A stretch of DNA of 64,000 bases, taken from contig NZ_JAMCOF010000003.1 of the NCBI RefSeq assembly GCF_023500045.1, positions 1-64,000 on the forward strand. The letters run 5' to 3'. The DNA is from Bartonella bilalgolemi (GTDB taxonomy: Bacteria; Pseudomonadota; Alphaproteobacteria; Rhizobiales; Rhizobiaceae). Below the pieces are notes generated by a model that saw nothing but the letters and a program-made list of their open reading frames with translations, had not been told where the DNA came from and did not search any database. Position 1 is the first letter of the stretch. The number at the start of each line of letters is the position of its first letter. Positions 1 to 8,880 of this stretch are shown here, piece by piece. A program made the position numbers and the translations under genes.

Positions 1-1624
1 CCCAATATGTTTGATTTTCACCAAACATACTTTGATCTTCACCGTGAGAGGAAGCTTGAGGACCGTAGGCGTTAAGAGTATATTTATAAGGAGAATTATT
101 TATTGTGGTGTAACCATTTGCCAATTTAAAGGAGTCTTCATTTGCTTTCCCAGAAACTTGGATGAGTGAGACTCCACGTTCTTTTGCAGGAATAGAAGTA
201 TTTTCTGTTGTTTGCGTCTTTCCCTTGATACCGTTGACATAAACTGTCGTTGTACCTAAAGCACTACCATTAATTACAAGTCGATCTGTTTTTTGCTCTT
301 TTGTTTTAAGTCCGTTACTCCATTCAGTATTGAAGTAAATTTTTGCATCACCTTTTGCATTATAGACTGTTGCTGGGTCATTTGCAACTATTGCAGGTCC
401 TTCTGCTTTTTCTATTGCAAGTCCTACATGTAATACCTGATATTGATCATCTGTTGGTTTGTCAAAAACAATGCTACTGTTATCAAGATTAAGCATAGAA
501 ACAGAAGAGGTTGAACAAGTATGAATACTAGTATTGTTGATACGAGTTATTTCTTTTTTACTGATTTTTGGTGTCCATACTGTACCATTGCTCAGATTAA
601 AGACTACTGTAAGACTTTCCGATACGTCAACCAAGGCACCACCTTCTAAAATTGAGTGATCTGCGTTTAATGTAAAATTTTGCAGGGGATATTTTCCTTC
701 TATTAGAACATTAGAATGTATTTCTGAATTTTTAAGATTAAAGTTAATTAAATTTGTAGAAGAGGACGCTATAATACCAGCTGTTTCTGACTCGATTCGT
801 ACATCAGTTAATCTAATTTCAGTTCTTTTCTGTAAAATTCCTAATAATTTTCTATCTATTGCAAAATCTACATATCGATAAATCCCCACACCCTCTCCTT
901 TCGCTTTGATAAAGCCTTTATTCATCATGAAGGTACCTCCAGTTAGAATGGAAACACCTTCTCTTTCTGCTTCAATTTGTACATTATTTACTTCAATCAT
1001 GGATCCATTTTCAATATGTATACCTGTTTGCCCCTTAATAGAGCCTTTTTCCATTGTAACGATGCTGTTGTTATTAGCATGAATACCTCCAGTCTTTCCT
1101 TGGATTTGTATATCACCTAATTTAATCACACTATTATAACCCGCAGCTTGCACAGCAAAGCTTTGTGCTGTAATCAAACCTTTTTTCATTGTGATGGTAG
1201 CGTTATTTCCAGTATAAAGAGCTGTTACACCAGACTCAATTTGTACATTACCTAATTCGATCATACTGTTAAGACCATATGCTTCCGCAGAAGCTCCATT
1301 CTTATTTATAATAGAGCCTTTTTCCATTACGATAACATTGTTCGCCTTCATAGCAGAAAGAGCTGTGTATTCTGATTCGACTCGTACATCACCTAACCTA
1401 AACCTATTTCCTTTTCCTTTAAGGAGGACAGCAGTCTTATAATCAGTTGGTTTGATGGTACCTTTTTCTATCACAGTCTCGGTATTGTCCGCTTCAATAG
1501 AAAAATTTTCATAAATCACACCATTTATTTTGCTTTCCTGACTGTTTGCAGTTGTATGAGAGAACATTCCGAGATTTATAAATGTAGAACACACTAACAT
1601 ACATTTGATATATTTAAAATTCAT
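1..1624 (-). CDS. autotransporter passenger domain, N-terminal part (cut by window edge)
   Basis: This gene is predicted to make a surface-exposed or secreted adhesin-like autotransporter. The visible 541 residues start with MNFKYIKCMLVCSTF, a signal peptide with a hydrophobic core and a likely cleavage after SHTTA. Residues about 60-290 contain five imperfect repeats of roughly 43-46 residues; each begins like IxLGDVQIES and ends like VTMEKGSI, as expected of a right-handed beta-helix passenger. The last visible residues (LNAYGP followed by a Ser/Gly/Glu-rich stretch and TYWD) resemble the junction before the beta-barrel in Bartonella autotransporters. The barrel itself should lie beyond position 1. 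The gene is divergent from the flagellar block. The family is well supported by signal peptide, repeats and junction; the ligand is unknown. Confidence 0.8.
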   Translation of the reverse strand, partial: MNFKYIKCMLVCSTFINLGMFSHTTANSQESKINGVIYENFSIEADNTETVIEKGTIKPTDYKTAVLLKGKGNRFRLGDVRVESEYTALSAMKANNVIVMEKGSIINKNGASAEAYGLNSMIELGNVQIESGVTALYTGNNATITMKKGLITAQSFAVQAAGYNSVIKLGDIQIQGKTGGIHANNNSIVTMEKGSIKGQTGIHIENGSMIEVNNVQIEAEREGVSILTGGTFMMNKGFIKAKGEGVGIYRYVDFAIDRKLLGILQKRTEIRLTDVRIESETAGIIASSSTNLINFNLKNSEIHSNVLIEGKYPLQNFTLNADHSILEGGALVDVSESLTVVFNLSNGTVWTPKISKKEITRINNTSIHTCSTSSVSMLNLDNSSIVFDKPTDDQYQVLHVGLAIEKAEGPAIVANDPATVYNAKGDAKIYFNTEWSNGLKTKEQKTDRLVINGSALGTTTVYVNGIKGKTQTTENTSIPAKERGVSLIQVSGKANEDSFKLANGYTTINNSPYKYTLNAYGPQASSHGEDQSMFGENQTYW

Positions 1625-1918
1625 TGATATAATCCACAGAAAAACCCCCATTGTTACAAGACTTCGATTAAGAGAGGAATTCTAACTTAGATTGTGTCTA
1701 AATTATGTCTAATTAAAATAAGAAAGATGAAATAAATAGTGAAATATACTTTATAAATAATCTTGCGATATAATTACATTATGGGCTTTTCTATCAAAAG
1801 CAGGCATCATTTTCACGCAAGTTTTGTTTTTTATGATTTAAGCAGTAGGAGTGGGGAAACAGCTGTTTCCCTTTAGTTTTACGTGAGATTTTCTTATTTA
1901 AAATAATGGTGCAAATCT
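1625..1918. promoter_or_regulatory. divergent intergenic region with TTAGA-N5-TCTAA palindrome
   Basis: This 294-base region separates the autotransporter from fliF and must hold both promoters. Seen directly: TTAGA (1687-1691) and TCTAA (1697-1701) form an inverted repeat with a 5-base spacer. TCTAA also occurs at 1681-1685 and 1708-1712, giving three copies in the same orientation within 32 bases. This could be an operator for the autotransporter, whose start is about 60-80 bases away. No regulator can be named. Confidence 0.35.
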
Positions 1919-3583
1919 ATGTTTGATAAATTTTTGGCTTTTCTTTCTTCTTCTGGAAATGCTCTTCATAAACTAGGAGTAAAGCGCCTTATTGCGCTTG
2001 GTATGGTTGGATTAACTTTGTTTGGAACAATTTTGTTTTCTAGCTTTTATTTAACACGTCCTGTTTATGAAACACTTTATGTGGGTCTTTCTCGTGATGA
2101 TGTGAATCGAATGGGAATGGCGTTGGGTGAAGCGGGGATTACTTTTGATGTTTCTTCTGATGGTAGTGTTGTTCAGGTTCCTGTAGGACAAGCAGAGCAA
2201 GCACGAATGTTTCTTGCTGAAAAAGGATTGCCAACATCAAATAATGCTGGATATGAATTGTTTGATAATATGGGGTCTTTAGGGCTTACATCTTTTATGC
2301 AAGAAATTACACGCCAACGTGCTTTAGAAGGTGAAATCGCACGGACGATTCAAGTTGTACAAGGTGTAAAGGCAGCACGTGTCCATATCGTTTTACCAGA
2401 TAAAGGATCATTTCGTAAGGCTAATCAGAAGCCTACTGCTTCTGTTGTAATTCGTACTAATAGTGGTTTTGCAGTTGAATCTGCTCAGTCTATTCGTCAA
2501 TTAGTAGCGGCAGCTGTTCCTTCACTTGAAGCAAGCTCAGTGACAGTAATGGATACGCGTGGACAGTTGCTTGCTTCTGGAGTGGATGCAATGAATGGAG
2601 CTCCGATAATGATGGCGTCGCTTGAGCAACAGGTTGCTTCGCAAATTGACGCGAATATTCGTAAACAATTGGTTCCTTATCTTGGTCTTGATCATTTTCA
2701 AACCAGTGTGCAAGTTGTTTTAGATACAGATCGCCGTCAAACGAATGAAACCGTTTTTGATCCAGAATCACAAGTTGTACGTTCTGTGCGTTCTGTGCGT
2801 GATCAAGCTGATAGCGAAAATAATCGCAATAGTGATGCTGTTGGTGTAGAACAAAATATTCCGCAAGAAGAAATTGCTAATGGTGGTGGAGAAAGATCAA
2901 CGGATAAAAAAGATCGCCGTGAAGAAACAACTAATTATGAAATTAACTCTAAGACTATCTCTACAGTTAGTGATGGTTATAGTGTGAAGAAATTAGCTGT
3001 TGCTATCGTGGTAGATCGTGCGCGTTTGATTCTTCCAGATGGTACAAAGCCAACCTCTGAAAATGCTCTTAATGATGAAGTAAACCGTATCCAGCAGATG
3101 GTAGCAACGGCAGCAGGTCTTGATCCAAAACGTGGGGATATTATTAATGTTACAGCCGTTGATTTCGTCGGTCATTCTGAGTCCGATATGGCACCTGTTC
3201 AAACACCTATTTGGAAATCATTGTCACGTTATACATCTGGTTTGATCAATGGAGTTGCTTTAGTGATTGCTGTTTTCTTGATTTTATTCTTAGGTGTGCG
3301 TCCTTTGATGCGTGAAATGCGGGAAGGGAAAAAGGCACTTGAAAGTAATGAAAGTACTGTAGCTGGTCTTGGAAATATACCTGCTTTGGAACACCAATAT
3401 CAAGCTAATGCAGAATTCGGTAGCGTTACAGGGACAAATAATGATACACTTAACAATTTGCGCAATCGTATGCGTGTTCCACCACAGGATCGTCTTGAGA
3501 AAATGATTGCAATGGATGAAGAACGTTTTGCTGGAGTTTTGCGTGAATGGGTCAATGACACCAATACAACTATGGCTGCGTAG
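1919..3583 (+). CDS. fliF: flagellar MS-ring protein FliF
   Basis: FliF builds the MS ring in the inner membrane, the base on which the flagellar rod, C ring and export gate assemble. The 554-residue protein has the usual rhizobial length. It has a first membrane segment near residues 25-48, then the YscJ/FliF ring-building motifs (TRPVYETLYVGLSRDDV, and GVKAARVHIVLP around residues 148-160). A charged variable region covers about 280-340, and a second membrane segment covers about 440-462 (INGVALVIAVFLILFLGV). The C-terminal tail (ERFAGVLREWVND) is the part that binds FliG. Start: the nearest upstream ATG (about 1905) leads to an immediate stop in another frame, so 1919 is the sensible start. 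It opens the plus-strand flagellar block. Confidence 0.96.
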   Translation: MFDKFLAFLSSSGNALHKLGVKRLIALGMVGLTLFGTILFSSFYLTRPVYETLYVGLSRDDVNRMGMALGEAGITFDVSSDGSVVQVPVGQAEQARMFLAEKGLPTSNNAGYELFDNMGSLGLTSFMQEITRQRALEGEIARTIQVVQGVKAARVHIVLPDKGSFRKANQKPTASVVIRTNSGFAVESAQSIRQLVAAAVPSLEASSVTVMDTRGQLLASGVDAMNGAPIMMASLEQQVASQIDANIRKQLVPYLGLDHFQTSVQVVLDTDRRQTNETVFDPESQVVRSVRSVRDQADSENNRNSDAVGVEQNIPQEEIANGGGERSTDKKDRREETTNYEINSKTISTVSDGYSVKKLAVAIVVDRARLILPDGTKPTSENALNDEVNRIQQMVATAAGLDPKRGDIINVTAVDFVGHSESDMAPVQTPIWKSLSRYTSGLINGVALVIAVFLILFLGVRPLMREMREGKKALESNESTVAGLGNIPALEHQYQANAEFGSVTGTNNDTLNNLRNRMRVPPQDRLEKMIAMDEERFAGVLREWVNDTNTTMAA

Positions 3584-3597
3584 AAGTGAAATGTTAA

Positions 3598-4359
3598 ATG
3601 GAAGTGGTAAATGGAATGGAACAAATAGGTGAAAAACTTGAAAAACAAGTAAGTCTTCCGTTATCTTCTTTTTTGAGTGATTTTTCATCGCGCTATATTT
3701 CTCCTGAGGATATAGAGATTTCGCCTTCTGATGATGAAAGCGAACTCATGTATAATAACGAGAAGCAGGAAGATTTTTCATCATCCAATATTGAGTTTGC
3801 AAAAGAATATATGGAAGAGATATTATCTTTCGATCTTTCTTCTGAAGGCGTTGTTGATGTTGAAGTAGCCCGAAAGGAGGCTGTTGATCAAGCTGTGCAA
3901 GAGGCAACAGAAAAATTGCAAAAACAGTTTGAAGTGGAAAAAAAATGTATGGAAGAAGAGCATGCAAAAGCTATTGAAGCGGTTAAACAAAGTTTTGTTG
4001 AATCGCTAGGAGCTAATGTACAGCGTCAATTAACAAAGGATTTTGCCGATTTACGTCAAGAAATTTCTCAAGAAATTGCACAGGTTCTTTCCATATTTAT
4101 TGGTGAAAAAATTACAGAAGAAGCACTTCAGGAATTTGCTACAAAAATGTTAGATCAGGCTCTTGGTGCAGAGAAACCTTTAGTCCTTGAGGGGAGTGAA
4201 GAATTATTTGAACAACTCAAAAAGCAGCGTGATTTTGATGCATCTCAATTTGAATTTCAACCGACCAAAAGTACAGAGATACGTTTACATCGTGGTGAAA
4301 TGGTCATTGCTACACAGCTTACTCCATTGTTGATGACGTTGAAGGAGTTGATACAATGA
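3598..4359 (+). CDS. fliH: probable FliH-like flagellar export ATPase regulator
   Basis: FliH-type proteins form the peripheral stalk that holds the export ATPase FliI and limits its activity. This 253-residue protein has an acidic N-terminal third. A long charged coiled coil follows at about residues 90-150 (VARKEAVDQAVQEATEKLQ, then VEKKCMEEEHAKAIEAV), and then a C-terminal region with the amphipathic pattern of the FliH/YscL/AtpE group (LTKDFADLRQEISQEIAQVL). Sequence identity to named FliH proteins is low in this family, so the call rests on the coiled coil, size and position between fliF and motB. Brucella and Sinorhizobium have an equivalent poorly named gene. The stop overlaps the motB start by 4 bases (ATGA), indicating translational coupling. 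An internal ATG 18 bases downstream could be the true start. Confidence 0.6.
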   Translation: MEVVNGMEQIGEKLEKQVSLPLSSFLSDFSSRYISPEDIEISPSDDESELMYNNEKQEDFSSSNIEFAKEYMEEILSFDLSSEGVVDVEVARKEAVDQAVQEATEKLQKQFEVEKKCMEEEHAKAIEAVKQSFVESLGANVQRQLTKDFADLRQEISQEIAQVLSIFIGEKITEEALQEFATKMLDQALGAEKPLVLEGSEELFEQLKKQRDFDASQFEFQPTKSTEIRLHRGEMVIATQLTPLLMTLKELIQ

Positions 4360-5510
4360 AATCTGATGATCAACAATCTTCTTCTGAAATTATTATTGTT
4401 CGTCGTGGGAGACATGGAGATCATGATGATCATCATGGTGGTGTTTGGAAGATTGCTTATGCCGATTTTATGACAGCAATGATGGCGCTTTTTCTCGTTT
4501 TGTGGCTTGTTAACGTCCAGGATGATGAGGCAAAGGAAGCTATCGCAAACTATTTTAATCCAATCAAACTCGTAGATCCCCAAACAAGTAACCGTGGTAT
4601 TCAACATAATGATATTGAACAAGATAAAAAAAGCTCTCTTGATCAAGAGCATAGAGATGATGCTCAGTCAGAAAAGTTAAATGCTACGGAGGAAGCAGAA
4701 TTAATGCTCAATCCTTATCCTGGATTGGAAAAGATTGTTCAATCAGAATACTCCGCACAAAATCCTGCTGAACAGCAGTTCAAACAAGGGGATCTTGTAG
4801 GGCAGGGAGCTGGTGATTCTAAAGAAAATTTACAATTAGGAACAAAGCATCATGATCCTTTTTCACCATATTATTGGAAAGAAAATATTGATTCTTCTCA
4901 AAAAAGAAAAAACCAAAAGCAAAAAACACTGGTAAAAGAATCCACACAAGAAAATAATTTTTCTGAGAATACACGTACTCTTGCAAAAGACTTAACAGAT
5001 TTAATAGAAGGGACAAATAGTGATATATTGGTTCATGTGAAGCCGATTAAAGAAGGAGTTATGATTGAATTAATGGATCAGCCGAAATATGAAATGTTTA
5101 AAGTTGGTCTGTCTGTTCCAACGGCGCGGACTGTTGATTTGATTGGTAGCATGGCAGGAATTATTGCAAAACATCAGGGAGATATAGTGATTAGTGGGCA
5201 TACTGATGCGCGGCCTTATCGTAGTACTGTTTATGATAATTGGCAACTTTCGACAGCACGTGCACAGATGGCCTATTATATGTTGGTGCGTGGTGGTTTG
5301 GATGAAAAACGAATTTTGCGTGTTGAAGGTTATGCAGATCGGGATTTGAAAAATAAAAAGGATCCATATGCTGCTGAAAATCGGCGTATATCCATTTTTA
5401 TACGAGATCCAAAAGGTGAACAAATACAGGAAAAATCGACATTAGGAACGTCTTCCTCTGAGGGGGCTATACAAGACAAATCAGTTTTTGAAAAGGAAAA
5501 AACACCATGA
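4356..5510 (+). CDS. motB: flagellar motor stator protein MotB
   Basis: MotB anchors the stator to peptidoglycan and, with MotA, forms the proton channel. Near the N terminus lies the single membrane segment WKIAYADFMTAMMALFLVLW; Asp37 (in YADF) matches the essential proton-accepting aspartate of MotB. Residues about 80-215 form a long hydrophilic linker rich in Gln, Lys and Ser, longer than in enteric MotB and typical of rhizobia. The C-terminal OmpA-like peptidoglycan-binding domain is clear (VISGHTDARPYR, then LSTARAQMAYYML and AENRRISIFI). motA is not in this window. It overlaps the upstream and downstream genes by 4 bases each, so it is part of a tightly coupled operon. Confidence 0.96.
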   Translation: MKSDDQQSSSEIIIVRRGRHGDHDDHHGGVWKIAYADFMTAMMALFLVLWLVNVQDDEAKEAIANYFNPIKLVDPQTSNRGIQHNDIEQDKKSSLDQEHRDDAQSEKLNATEEAELMLNPYPGLEKIVQSEYSAQNPAEQQFKQGDLVGQGAGDSKENLQLGTKHHDPFSPYYWKENIDSSQKRKNQKQKTLVKESTQENNFSENTRTLAKDLTDLIEGTNSDILVHVKPIKEGVMIELMDQPKYEMFKVGLSVPTARTVDLIGSMAGIIAKHQGDIVISGHTDARPYRSTVYDNWQLSTARAQMAYYMLVRGGLDEKRILRVEGYADRDLKNKKDPYAAENRRISIFIRDPKGEQIQEKSTLGTSSSEGAIQDKSVFEKEKTP

Positions 5511-6838
5511 TTGTGAAAAAGACATACTATGTCTATTTTCTATCTTTTGTGGTCTTTCAAGGAATTTTCATACAAGAGGGTAGAGCTTTTTTACAAAAGA
5601 TAGGAAGAGATTCTCAGGAAGTTTTTGTTGCACAGGCAGAGCGTGAAATTAAAGAGCCCTCTATATTATCAAAAAATATTGTCTCTGAGCCAGTAAATCT
5701 TGTGCGTTCTTTACAAAATTTACAAGATAAAATTATATCAGGACAAGAGGAGGACCTGCAAAAACAACTACAGCTTTTGGGAGAAATTGGTGATAAATTT
5801 TTAACTTTTGATTCTAGTGTTTGGAAAGATAAGAATAATCTCTATGCGTTATTGATCTATCTTTTTAATGGTGGAAATCCTCGAGTAGTGCAAAGCATCC
5901 TAGAGAAATATGGGGAGGGAGTGATCTCACAAAATGTAATAGATGTTGCTTTGGCGTATGCATCTCATAAAAAAAACGCTTTTTTAAAGGCATATACACA
6001 ATTAACTGAAAAAGATGTTCAATCTATTCCTCCTGCTTTATTTGCATCTATTGTGCTTTCTACAGTTGTTAATATTATAGAAAAAGATCCTGTTTTAGCT
6101 TTGAATAAACTAGATCAAGTAAGGCTTTTTGCTCCAGGAACTTTATTTGAAGAGGGTGCTATTCGTCGAGAACTAAAAGTTGCATCAATACTTGGTGAAA
6201 TAGATCTTATAGCTTTATTAACTCGTCATTATGCGCATCGTTTTTGGAAATCACCTTATGCTTATGACTTTTGGCATGAGTTTATTCCCGCTATATTGCA
6301 GGTTGATGAAAAATTAAGTGTTGAGCAATTGGAAACATTGCTTGTTTATGCACCGACAAAAGTCCGGTTTATGGCATATATGGCAGTGAGTCGTGCTGCG
6401 TTAATTGATGCACGTATGGAAAAAGCGCAAATAAGTGCTCAGAAAGCTTTGGCATTAGCACGTGAGATCAGTGTAGATGATACATCCGCACGTCTATATT
6501 ATGCTATGAGTCTTGCTGCTTCAATCGCTGCAGAAGAAGCTCTACAGATGATACAAAATATCGTCTACAAAGATTTATCAGAAAAAGATCGTTTTTTATT
6601 TATTGCTGCACAAGCTGTCGCAAAAAGAGTTATTTCTTTTCCGTTGGGTATTCTGAAAGAGAAAAAGGCACAAGTTGCATTACAACCGCAAAGTTACGAA
6701 GAATTAAAGTTAACCTTAGAAAAAGATGCTAAACAACAAAACACAACATCTTCTATAGAAACAGAAATAAAGCAGTTTATTCAACATACACGAGAAAAGA
6801 TAAACGAAGTCGACCAAATTATTAGGATACAAAAATGA
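5507..6838 (+). CDS. motC: periplasmic motility protein MotC
   Basis: MotC is a periplasmic motility protein of Rhizobiales that works with MotB. This 443-residue protein starts with a short basic stretch and hydrophobic segment (KKTYYVYFLSFVVFQGIFI), a probable signal peptide. The rest is helical and soluble (ALLIYLFNGGNPRVVQSILEKY, and later RLYYAMSLAASIAAEEALQM), with repeat-like helices. A Lys/Gln-rich coiled region closes the protein. The assignment rests on length, export signal and position between motB and fliK, exactly as in Sinorhizobium and Brucella. Four-base overlaps with both neighbours indicate coupled translation. In the rhizobial pathway it is needed for motility, not for flagellar assembly. 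Confidence 0.85.
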   Translation: MIVKKTYYVYFLSFVVFQGIFIQEGRAFLQKIGRDSQEVFVAQAEREIKEPSILSKNIVSEPVNLVRSLQNLQDKIISGQEEDLQKQLQLLGEIGDKFLTFDSSVWKDKNNLYALLIYLFNGGNPRVVQSILEKYGEGVISQNVIDVALAYASHKKNAFLKAYTQLTEKDVQSIPPALFASIVLSTVVNIIEKDPVLALNKLDQVRLFAPGTLFEEGAIRRELKVASILGEIDLIALLTRHYAHRFWKSPYAYDFWHEFIPAILQVDEKLSVEQLETLLVYAPTKVRFMAYMAVSRAALIDARMEKAQISAQKALALAREISVDDTSARLYYAMSLAASIAAEEALQMIQNIVYKDLSEKDRFLFIAAQAVAKRVISFPLGILKEKKAQVALQPQSYEELKLTLEKDAKQQNTTSSIETEIKQFIQHTREKINEVDQIIRIQK

Positions 6839-8091
6839 TGATAAACGCTGATGGGTTGTATGGTCTCCTTTCTGTACAAATGGCTACAATAAGTAAAACT
6901 ACAGCAGATAAAGTTGCAGTTCAATCAGAAGATTGTGCAGATAATCAACTACCTAAAACGTTTGATACGTTGCTTAAACAAAGTAAATTTGTGCAAGATA
7001 AAAATTTTCATGAAGATTCTTCGCTTATGTATATGGGGAAAGAAGCTTTAGGAGAGTCTGTAAAAAAGACAATTCTAGATGATGGTTTAGAGTATTTAAA
7101 TGAAGTTATGGAACAGGATTCTTTAGATAAAATTATAGAGTTGGAAATATCAAAAGAAATTGTGGAACAAAATGTAATTAAAGCTTTTGAGAAAAAATTG
7201 CAAAAAGCAAAGCATAATTATATTGGTAATAAAGAAAATATTTCTCTTCAAAATTTTTTGAATCCACTTTATTTGGTGCAGAGGTTTATAAAGCAAGAAA
7301 AAATTGGAGAAAAAGTTAATGAGTATATAAAAAATGAGAGCACTATAGCTTCTATAAATGATGATATACAAGATCAGTGGGTTGCAGATATTCAAAAAGA
7401 ATGTGCTGTTGAAGAAAAAATTCAAGTTAAAGCAATCGGCAAACATTTTCTTACACAACAAAAAATACCACAGCATAGTATACAAAATTTTGCACATGGA
7501 AGTGAATCCTTGATGCTACGTGTGGGTATGGAGATAGAAAAAGCTCAATTTCTTAAGAATTTAGAAATAGGGAATAGGCTTATTTTTCAAGAAGAAAAGC
7601 CTGATTTTATGATGCAGTTAAGTGGTGTTGATATTACGTGTAATAAAAAGGTTGGGGATGTAAGGATTCTGCATTTAAAACTCACACCTGTAGAGCTTGG
7701 GACAGTTGATGCAAAAGTGAGAATGACTGCGCAAGGGCTTCATATTGAATTATGTGCTCAACATCGGGAAACAGCGCGTCTTTTAATCAGCAATCAGCAG
7801 ATGTTATCATATGTTTTAGAAAAGGCACATATTCATGATGGTGGTCATTTATTAATTAGTGTTGTTGATAAAAGTGCTCAAGTTGTTCTACAGAACCAAT
7901 CTTTACAAATAGAGCAAGATAATAGCGGACAACATTTTGATGGTCAACATCAAGCGTTTGGTGATAATAAACAGAATGGAAAAAATGAATCAAAGCAATT
8001 TTTCAAGCAATTTTCTTTGTCAGATGCATCATTTTTGGATATTCCTCTTGAAGATATTTCCTCACGCACTTCTTATCGGTTGGTCGTATAG
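6835..8091 (+). CDS. fliK: flagellar hook-length control protein FliK (MotD)
   Basis: FliK is a secreted ruler that sets hook length and switches the export gate from hook to filament substrates. The first 250 residues are variable, Lys/Glu/Asn-rich and low in similarity, as usual. Residues about 280-345 carry the FliK C-terminal domain: LHLKLTPVELGTVDAKVRM, then GLHIELCAQHRETARLL and LSYVLEKAHIHDGGHLLISV. This is the L-x-P-x-x-L-G hallmark followed by the conserved Leu-rich segment. In rhizobia this gene was first called motD. It overlaps motC by 4 bases, and the transglycosylase gene begins inside its 3' end in another frame. Confidence comes from the C-terminal domain plus synteny. Confidence 0.88.
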   Translation: MMINADGLYGLLSVQMATISKTTADKVAVQSEDCADNQLPKTFDTLLKQSKFVQDKNFHEDSSLMYMGKEALGESVKKTILDDGLEYLNEVMEQDSLDKIIELEISKEIVEQNVIKAFEKKLQKAKHNYIGNKENISLQNFLNPLYLVQRFIKQEKIGEKVNEYIKNESTIASINDDIQDQWVADIQKECAVEEKIQVKAIGKHFLTQQKIPQHSIQNFAHGSESLMLRVGMEIEKAQFLKNLEIGNRLIFQEEKPDFMMQLSGVDITCNKKVGDVRILHLKLTPVELGTVDAKVRMTAQGLHIELCAQHRETARLLISNQQMLSYVLEKAHIHDGGHLLISVVDKSAQVVLQNQSLQIEQDNSGQHFDGQHQAFGDNKQNGKNESKQFFKQFSLSDASFLDIPLEDISSRTSYRLVV

Positions 8092-8617
8092 CATTATAAT
8101 ATTAAATTGTGCGGTAGCTAAGAATATTTGTGAAGCAGAAATGATTTCTGCTTCTAAACGCTATGGTGTACCGCTAGGCATATTATATGCAGTTGGTTTA
8201 ACAGAAACAGGCCATAAAGAATCGCTCCAACCTTATGCATTGAATATTGATGGCAAAGCTGTTTTTGCAAAAAATCAAGCGGAAGCTTTACATATCTTTA
8301 AAAATGCTAAGCGTTATGGAGCAAAATTCATTGATATAGGTTGTATGCAAATTAATTATTATTACCACGGTAAAAATTTTTTTTCTGTTGTAGAAATGTT
8401 AAAACCTCGTCTTAATGTTGATTATGCTGCGCGCTTTTTAAAAAAATTGTACCAAAAAGAAGGCAGCTGGACTATGGCAGTTGCACGTTACCATGCAGGA
8501 CCTAATAATGATCCAGCTCAAAAGCGTTATGTATGTCGTGTTATGCGTAACATGATTGCTAGCGGGTTTGGTCGATGGACACCTAATTCCCGATCATTTT
8601 GCGAAGGAGTTTTATGA
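7985..8617 (+). CDS. lytic transglycosylase of the flagellar cluster
   Basis: This protein is predicted to cut peptidoglycan locally so that the flagellar rod can pass. A hydrophobic N-terminal segment (HALLIGWSYSIIILNCAVA) is a likely export signal. It is followed by a lysozyme-like SLT domain: ASKRYGVPLGILYAVGLTE, in which the Glu of LTETGHKES is the likely catalytic acid, then DIGCMQINYYYHG and TMAVARYHAGPNN, all hallmarks of family 1 transglycosylases. The reading frame is open from 7937, but starts at 7985 (after GGAAAAA) or 8024 give a better signal peptide. About 100 bases overlap the end of fliK in another frame. The same gene sits between fliK and the regulator in Sinorhizobium (orf38). 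Confidence 0.85.
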   Translation: MNQSNFSSNFLCQMHHFWIFLLKIFPHALLIGWSYSIIILNCAVAKNICEAEMISASKRYGVPLGILYAVGLTETGHKESLQPYALNIDGKAVFAKNQAEALHIFKNAKRYGAKFIDIGCMQINYYYHGKNFFSVVEMLKPRLNVDYAARFLKKLYQKEGSWTMAVARYHAGPNNDPAQKRYVCRVMRNMIASGFGRWTPNSRSFCEGVL

Positions 8618-8880
8618 ATCATTATGACAAAAACAGTGAATCATTTTGATAAAAAAATGAAATTTTGTACCACTTTGAGACAATGATATCTTTAAAAACA
8701 ACCAAAAGTTGTTTTTGTGTCAAAAAAATGCAACTAAAAATAGCAATTGTGTTTTTATGGATAATAAATCGTAAAAATAACTTGTATTTTTAAAAATTAA
8801 AGTTGTATAAATTTAAGAATATGTAGATTTTCCTGCGTATGCATTTTAAATTTTAGTTCTAAATTGCTGAGTGAGTGCTT

